From Candidatus Levyibacteriota bacterium (GTDB lineage Bacteria > Patescibacteriota > Microgenomatia > Levybacterales > UBA12049), in contig JAHFKF010000024.1 in assembly GCA_023245475.1 (NCBI GenBank), forward strand, positions 1 to 16,998: 16,998 nt of DNA, in the 5' to 3' direction. The first letter of the stretch is position 1. Each line of letters starts with the position of its first letter. Position numbers and translations under genes: made by a program. Shown piece by piece: positions 12,199 to 16,998 of the stretch. Below the pieces are notes generated by a model, which did not search any database, was not told the DNA's origin, and saw only the letters and a list, made by a program, of their open reading frames with translations.

Positions 12199-12247
12199 AG
12201 CCGAAAAGTAAACCAAAGCACACACCTCCCGCAAGGGGGGTTTTTTT
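12177..12247 (+). terminator. Transcription attenuator 3 (phenylalanine/tyrosine)
   Basis: The terminator is CCTCCC (12225-12230), tetraloop GCAA, GGGGGG (12235-12240), then T7 (12241-12247). The antiterminator is CGGGAGGT (12177-12184) with ACCTCCCG (12224-12231), eight perfect base pairs, enclosing a second perfect helix TGGTTTA (12191-12197) with TAAACCA (12209-12215). The antiterminator is longer than the terminator stem, whose one U-G pair weakens it. Confidence 0.85.
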
Positions 12248-12260
12248 ATGGTTTAAAATT

Positions 12261-13082
12261 ATGAAAGTCTTAGGCATTGGAGAATCCGTTATCGATATGA
12301 TAAGTAACGATGAATCACACACCAAACACATTGGCGGACCTGCTCCGATCGCGCTTATGCTCTTATCCAGATTGGGAATTGACTGTACACTTTTAACAAC
12401 ATTGGGAAATGATCCAAATGGTGCAATAATCCAAAATGCATTAACGGATGAAAAAGTTACTGTTCTTGCTAGACGAGAACAGCACACCAAAGTAAACACC
12501 TACACAATCAATCAAGAAACCGGCGCTAGAACAAAAATTCGAGGAAAAACAATTCATAAACACATTGAGCATCTTGATCAAGCATATCTCAAACAATTCG
12601 ATATCGTTATTATCGACCGTCACGAAAAAAAAGCATTTGACGAATTGAAATATAAAAAAGCATATCACACTAAAATACTTACGGACACGTCTATTGAAAT
12701 TTCACCAGATACTCTTGATATGATACAATATGCTGACTATCCAATTGTACCGATTGAGGCAGTTCAGTCTATTGGTGTAACTGAACTCTTGACCATTGCC
12801 AAAAAACCAATTATCGTCACGGCAGGATCTGAGGGAAGCATTATTTATGATGGACGAAACCAACATATCATACCAGCACACAAAGTTGTCGCAATAGACG
12901 TACAAGGCGCGGGAGATATTTATCGAGGAGCATTTGCTTACGGAATTTTGCATGAGTGGAACTTAACCCGATGTGCGGAGTTTGCCAATAAAGTAGCAGC
13001 ACTTCACTGTACACGAATGGGTAATTCAGCAGCAATTCCAACAAAAGCAGAACTCATCCGCAATGGCTGGATGCGAATCTAA
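12261..13082 (+). CDS. PfkB-family (ribokinase-like) carbohydrate kinase, 273 aa
   Basis: This is an ATP-dependent kinase of the PfkB/ribokinase superfamily. Asp12 in GESVIDM, the GGPAPIALMLLSRLG segment (residues 25-39, a variant of PfkB signature 1) and the C-terminal DVQGAGDIYRGAF (213-225, with catalytic Asp219 in the GAGD anion-hole motif) define it. At 273 aa it is shorter than typical ribokinases (about 300), and the lid region is reduced. The substrate is unknown. It is the first structural gene behind the Phe/Tyr attenuator and is separated from the DAHP synthase gene by five bases, so it should serve aromatic biosynthesis or share its control. It is not the shikimate kinase, since that domain is fused to AroA downstream. 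No Shine-Dalgarno site is seen. Confidence 0.82.
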   Translation: MKVLGIGESVIDMISNDESHTKHIGGPAPIALMLLSRLGIDCTLLTTLGNDPNGAIIQNALTDEKVTVLARREQHTKVNTYTINQETGARTKIRGKTIHKHIEHLDQAYLKQFDIVIIDRHEKKAFDELKYKKAYHTKILTDTSIEISPDTLDMIQYADYPIVPIEAVQSIGVTELLTIAKKPIIVTAGSEGSIIYDGRNQHIIPAHKVVAIDVQGAGDIYRGAFAYGILHEWNLTRCAEFANKVAALHCTRMGNSAAIPTKAELIRNGWMRI

Positions 13083-13087
13083 TTACT

Positions 13088-14017
13088 ATGAAGACTACTA
13101 AACAATATAATTTAGAAATTATTGCTGGACCATGTTCTATTACCTTAGAAAACGTCAATGAAATTATTGATGAAATTGCACCGATAACAACACCTTACGG
13201 AACAAGAGCCATTTATGGAGCCCGTGTAGTAGGGTTAAAATCGCGTACAGCACTTCCTTCTGACGGAAAGGGGATTGGACTTGATTATTCTGTTATTAAT
13301 GAAGCACTGAGTCTTTCAGAAAAAGAAAGAAAGAAGTTACTACTGCCAAGTCTGACACTGGCTGAAAAGATTTATAAAAAAACGGGAATGGTTATCGCAA
13401 GTGAAATCATGTTGCCACATATCCAGTTACCTTTCTTTGAACGAGCAAAACTTAATAATCATGTCATGATTTGGAGTCCAGCAGTTAATCAATTGGGTTG
13501 GAATATTCTGGAGATGAGTAATTATGCTCATCGCAACAAGTGGCATCTGGGTATTAAACATGCAAAGTTCTTGGGCAAAGATCCACTCGAAGTAGCAAAT
13601 CATCCTGATTATAAAGATGAGACGTCGCTTGAAAAAACATTACTTGGTTTGACAACCTATGCACAAAAAGGAAAGGGAGATTTGATTATCATTCATAGAG
13701 GAGTCGATGTCCCAGGGCGAGGAGATTTCCGCAATGCCTTAATTCATGAAGTTATGAGACGGGTAAAGACACATATTCCTCATGCAAAATTATACTTTGA
13801 TCCAAGTCATAGTTATGGACCAAAACTCAAGGATAAAATTGTCGATGGAATTATTGAAGCAATGAAACTTACCCATAACAACACATTTCTCTATGATGGA
13901 GTTCTTATTGAAGTCGGGACATCACCTTCTGATACAGAGCAACATATCACAACAAAAGAATTGCAAGAACTTGTTAACAAGCTCAGCACATTTAGAAAGT
14001 TACGATCTCCGAAATGA
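13088..14017 (+). CDS. 3-deoxy-7-phosphoheptulonate (DAHP) synthase, class I type, divergent, 309 aa
   Basis: The expected reaction is condensation of phosphoenolpyruvate with erythrose 4-phosphate, the first step of the shikimate pathway. The DAHPS/KDOPS barrel motifs are visible: AGPCS at 13-17, an RVVGLKSRTAL segment in the place of the usual KPRTS phosphate site (about residues 46-55), a lysine in IKHAKFLGKDP, HRGV at 203-206, DPSHS at 238-242 and a Glu near the C-terminus (LIEVGTSPSD). No fused chorismate mutase or regulatory ACT domain is present, so feedback control, if any, must come from elsewhere; the attenuator provides control at transcription. The name rests partly on context: it is directly followed by aroB with a 4-base ATGA overlap. 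Related sialate or KDO8P synthases are less likely here. Confidence 0.82.
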   Translation: MKTTKQYNLEIIAGPCSITLENVNEIIDEIAPITTPYGTRAIYGARVVGLKSRTALPSDGKGIGLDYSVINEALSLSEKERKKLLLPSLTLAEKIYKKTGMVIASEIMLPHIQLPFFERAKLNNHVMIWSPAVNQLGWNILEMSNYAHRNKWHLGIKHAKFLGKDPLEVANHPDYKDETSLEKTLLGLTTYAQKGKGDLIIIHRGVDVPGRGDFRNALIHEVMRRVKTHIPHAKLYFDPSHSYGPKLKDKIVDGIIEAMKLTHNNTFLYDGVLIEVGTSPSDTEQHITTKELQELVNKLSTFRKLRSPK

Positions 14018-15174
14018 AAACAATCTCTCTCTCTTTCACAACAAAGAAACATGGGTATACTATTTTTATAGGAGAACATCTTCTGGAAAACATTGTTGAA
14101 TATATTCCTTTAGATAATTATTCAAATTTCTTCATTATCACAGATACTAATGTTGCACCACTTTTTCTACCAAGGCTTTTACAGGGACTACCTAAAAACA
14201 CAAAACATATTGCTATTGCGCCGGGTGAAAAAGAAAAGTCGATTACAACATTGCAACACTTATGGCAGGCACTGATTGATGCAAAGTGTGATCGAAAAAC
14301 ACTGGTTATTAATTTGGGAGGTGGCGTGATAGGAGATATGGGCGGTTTTGCCGCATCAACCTATCTTCGAGGTGTAGACTTTATCAATATACCAACAACA
14401 CTTCTTGCGCAAGTTGATGAAAGCGTTGGTGGTAAAACCATGATTAATTTTGGGGGGATAAAAAATAATATTGGTACCTTTACACAACCTCGTGGTGTCA
14501 TCATTGATCTAACAACTCTTAAGACATTACCAAAGAGAGAATTTTTGTCAGGCTTTGCTGAAATAATTAAGTATGGAATCATTAGCGACGTAATATATTT
14601 CAAATATGTCACAAAGAAACATCCATTGAAATTTACGACCCGCGAACTAGAAAAAATTATTGCTGGTTCATGCGCTATAAAAAAAAGCATTGTACAAGAA
14701 GATGAACAAGAAATAACTGGACACAGAAAACTCGTCAACTATGGACATACCATCGGTCATGCAATTGAATCCTTAAGTCTTGAGACCTCAACACCGTTAC
14801 TTCATGGTGAAGCCATTAGTATCGGTATGGTTGCGGAAGCACGACTTGCAGAGAAATGCGGTCTCCTTTCCAAAGAAGCAGTTAGTACAATTGAACAAGC
14901 TTTTGTAATGGCGGATTTACCAATAACTATACCAAAACAATTACAATTAGCACGTGGGGTAAAATCAATAAGTATAGGAAGAACAACAACAGATATTGAC
15001 TACTCACCAGTAAAAGGAATAACGATTGAAACCCTTCTCGATAAAATGCGTTATGATAAGAAAAATGAGAAAGGAATTATTAATTTTACCTTACCAACAG
15101 ACATTGGCAAAGCGGAGATAAATCAACAACCAACTGAAAAAGAAATTCTGGAGATACTCCTAACAATTCTATGA
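14014..15174 (+). CDS. aroB: 3-dehydroquinate synthase, 386 aa
   Basis: NAD- and zinc-dependent enzyme that converts DAHP to 3-dehydroquinate. Typical motifs in order are the nucleotide-binding GGGVIGDMGGFAASTYLRG, the IPTTLLAQVDESVGGKT segment, KNNIGTF, SGFAEIIKYGI, then the metal-site segments NYGHTIGHAIES and LLHGEAISIGM. The length is slightly above the usual 350-370 aa. It overlaps the DAHP synthase stop and the aroA-aroK start by four bases each, so the three genes are tightly coupled. Confidence 0.96.
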   Translation: MKTISLSFTTKKHGYTIFIGEHLLENIVEYIPLDNYSNFFIITDTNVAPLFLPRLLQGLPKNTKHIAIAPGEKEKSITTLQHLWQALIDAKCDRKTLVINLGGGVIGDMGGFAASTYLRGVDFINIPTTLLAQVDESVGGKTMINFGGIKNNIGTFTQPRGVIIDLTTLKTLPKREFLSGFAEIIKYGIISDVIYFKYVTKKHPLKFTTRELEKIIAGSCAIKKSIVQEDEQEITGHRKLVNYGHTIGHAIESLSLETSTPLLHGEAISIGMVAEARLAEKCGLLSKEAVSTIEQAFVMADLPITIPKQLQLARGVKSISIGRTTTDIDYSPVKGITIETLLDKMRYDKKNEKGIINFTLPTDIGKAEINQQPTEKEILEILLTIL

Positions 15175-16973
15175 GATCACTTGCGATTCATCCATTATCT
15201 CATCCAATTAAAGCATCTGTTGAAGTACCAGGATGCATTAGTTATACCATTCGAGCATTAACTATCTCAGCAATGACGCCCGGCAGCGTAAAGATAAGTA
15301 ACCCTACCAAAAGTGATGATTCATACGCAATGGTAACTATCTTGAGAACACTGGGAATAGCAGTTGAAGAAACAGAAAATGCATTTATCGTTCATGGCAC
15401 AATAGATGATGTTGAAGATAAAGGGTATGTACTTGATGTAAATATTTCAGGAAGAACAGCACGAAGCGTACTGGCATTACTAACAATTGTTCCGGGAATA
15501 AAAACACTAACATGTAAAGAAGCATTTAAAAAACGTCCTGTTGGAGACCTGGTCGATGGTCTTAGACAACTTGGAGCAAGGATCGAATATCTTGAGAGAG
15601 AATGTTACTTACCTGTCAAAATCAGTTCTAGCAAACTAGTGCAAGGTAGTGCTAAAATGGCGGGTAAATTAAGCAGTCAATATTTTTCAGCGCTTATGAT
15701 GATCGCCCCAAGAGTTGGGGAAATAGAAATAGAAGTAATTGGAGAACAATCATCAAAACCATTTATCGATGTTACCGTTGCAACGATGAAAGCATTTGGA
15801 GTGACAGTCGTCAATAACAACTATCATCATTATCATATTCCGGCAGGAGAGCACTATAAAAATCCTAAAGAATATATTGTTGAAGCGGATGCAATTGCGG
15901 CAACATACTTTTGGAGTATTGCGGCTATCACACAAAGCACTCTGAGAGTACTACATATCAGCCCCAATTCTGCACAGGGAGATGTAGCCTTTGTTGATAT
16001 CTTGAAAAGGATGGGGTGCACCGTCACAAAAAATGAAAAAGAAAAATGGATAGAAGTAATTGGTAAAAAAAACCTTTTAGCAACTACTGTTGATATGAAT
16101 GCAACACCTGATAGCGTTATGTCACTTGCAGTTGTTGCAGCATTTGCAAAAGGGAAAACGATAATTAATAACATTGAACATCTTAAGATAAAAGAAACAG
16201 ATCGACTTACTGCAACCTTTAATGAGTTGCAAAAAATTGGGATTAAGGCAACGATGACCAATGATTCTTTAACCATTCCAGGAAGCAAACCACATGGTGG
16301 ACTCATCACCACCTATGGAGATCATAGAATGGCAATGAGTTTTGCTGTCTCAGGAACAAGAATTGATAATATAATAATTAAAAATCCTGACGTAGTTAGT
16401 AAAGCATTTCCCAAATTTTGGGAGACATTAATAAACCTTGGAGTAGCGATTGAAATTTTTGAAAAAAATAATATTGTCTTAATCGGCATGCGCGGAAGTG
16501 GAAAGACAACAGTTGCAAAAGTGTTGTCTGAAAAATTACAAAAAAGAGTTATTGATCTTGATGAACATTTTGTGAAAAAAAACGGGATGTCTATTTCCGC
16601 TTTCGTTGAGAAATATGGTTGGGATACATTTCGTCAGAAAGAAAAAGAAATTGTTGATGATGTCTCTCTACACAATAATTGCATCATCGCAACAGGAGGT
16701 GGAGTTGTTATTAATGAAGAACATATGCTTGCTTTAAAGAAACATGGTATCTGTATATATCTAAAAACACCCGTTGAAAAATTATTGCAACGCATGATGA
16801 TCAATCCAGGAGATCGTCCAGCGCTTACGAACAAACAAAACTTAGCAGAAGAATTACAAGAAATATTTAATAAAAGAAAATCGCTGTATGAAGGATTTGC
16901 AGATATTACCGTCTTAACTGATAGGGAAACCCCAGAAGAAATTGCTGAGAACATTATCGAGCAATTACAATAA
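15171..16973 (+). CDS. AroA-AroK fusion: EPSP synthase plus shikimate kinase, 600 aa
   Basis: A bifunctional shikimate-pathway protein. Residues 1 to about 428 are an EPSP synthase (shikimate 3-phosphate plus PEP), and residues from about 431 to 600 a shikimate kinase, which acts one step earlier. The kinase is canonical: P-loop GMRGSGKTT (439-447), DLDEHF, FRQKEKEI, ATGGG and GDRPAL. The EPSP synthase keeps KKRPVGDL, LSSQYFSAL, the catalytic Asp in NATPDSVM, LKIKETDRL, GDHRMAMSFA and the C-terminal Lys in VVSKAFP. However, the N-terminal PGSKS motif reads PGCIS: the invariant active-site lysine is Ile23, and the NSGTTxR motif is ISGRTAR. The frame is intact, so this is not a broken gene. The order of the domains is the reverse of the pathway order. 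Confidence 0.92.
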   Translation: MRSLAIHPLSHPIKASVEVPGCISYTIRALTISAMTPGSVKISNPTKSDDSYAMVTILRTLGIAVEETENAFIVHGTIDDVEDKGYVLDVNISGRTARSVLALLTIVPGIKTLTCKEAFKKRPVGDLVDGLRQLGARIEYLERECYLPVKISSSKLVQGSAKMAGKLSSQYFSALMMIAPRVGEIEIEVIGEQSSKPFIDVTVATMKAFGVTVVNNNYHHYHIPAGEHYKNPKEYIVEADAIAATYFWSIAAITQSTLRVLHISPNSAQGDVAFVDILKRMGCTVTKNEKEKWIEVIGKKNLLATTVDMNATPDSVMSLAVVAAFAKGKTIINNIEHLKIKETDRLTATFNELQKIGIKATMTNDSLTIPGSKPHGGLITTYGDHRMAMSFAVSGTRIDNIIIKNPDVVSKAFPKFWETLINLGVAIEIFEKNNIVLIGMRGSGKTTVAKVLSEKLQKRVIDLDEHFVKKNGMSISAFVEKYGWDTFRQKEKEIVDDVSLHNNCIIATGGGVVINEEHMLALKKHGICIYLKTPVEKLLQRMMINPGDRPALTNKQNLAEELQEIFNKRKSLYEGFADITVLTDRETPEEIAENIIEQLQ

Positions 16974-16975
16974 TT

Positions 16976-16998
16976 ATGAAAATCATCACAGCAAAAAC
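16976..16998 (+). CDS. Start of the next operon gene (truncated by the window)
   Basis: An ATG at 16976 follows the aroA-aroK stop after two bases and opens a frame MKIITAK that runs off the end. The spacing makes it a further member of the aro operon, but too little is visible to identify it. Confidence 0.5.

Noticed and set aside
15854..16312. A 152-codon open frame on the minus strand inside aroA-aroK
   Set aside because: It lies opposite strongly conserved EPSP synthase motifs and has no features of its own.
15171..16973. The aroA domain as a pseudogene because of the missing lysine
   Set aside because: The frame is intact, the other catalytic motifs are kept, and it is fused to a canonical shikimate kinase in a tightly coupled operon.

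Overview
This window looks like chromosomal DNA of a Candidate Phyla Radiation (Patescibacteria) bacterium, most likely the Microgenomates (OP11) side. The reasons are the AT-rich sequence, small and tightly packed genes with ATGA overlaps, a trigger factor without its PPIase domain, a ThrRS without its TGS domain, several small families typical of such genomes (DUF5660-, DUF5678- and DUF5665-like), and a tRNA gene with no encoded CCA. UGA is used as a stop, so this is not the code-25 lineage. All family assignments are from reading motifs; no search was run.

Layout. 60-1275: an unrecognised gene facing a YgjP-type zinc metallopeptidase. 1355-2908: trigger factor and a DUF5660-like protein. 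2916-4589: a promoter, a leader peptide rich in Ile/Val/Leu codons and an attenuator, then an ATP-grasp-like enzyme. 4601-7223: a second Ile/Val/Leu leader and attenuator, then a small unknown gene and two tandem M20 metallopeptidases. 7271-8580: tRNA-Val(GAC), a DUF5678-like/retropepsin pair and an HD-domain protein. 8590-9198: a coiled-coil protein and a small membrane protein. 9208-12114: thrS-infC-rpmI-rplT. 12092-16973: a promoter, a leader peptide carrying Phe-Phe-Tyr-Phe-Tyr-Phe and an attenuator, then a pfkB-like kinase, DAHP synthase, aroB and an aroA-aroK fusion. The next gene begins at 16976.

The main discovery is a set of three ribosome-dependent transcription attenuators of the trp/phe/ilv type. 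Each has a strong promoter, a very short control peptide starting at or within a few bases of the predicted transcription start, a G-rich strand just after the control codons, and a C-rich strand. The C-rich strand can pair either with the upstream G-rich strand (antiterminator) or with a downstream G-rich strand followed by T7 (terminator). The helix changes coordinately between copies (GGCGGG/CCCGCC versus GGGAGG/CCTCCC). The aromatic copy fits its operon. The two branched-chain copies control an ATP-grasp enzyme and two M20 peptidases whose role in branched-chain amino acid supply is not obvious.

A second theme is leaderless initiation. Almost every promoter-proximal gene begins 6-12 bases after its -10 box, with no room for a Shine-Dalgarno site; clear Shine-Dalgarno sites appear only at internal genes. 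Within the aro operon, the EPSP synthase domain lacks the invariant N-terminal lysine of the PGSK motif.
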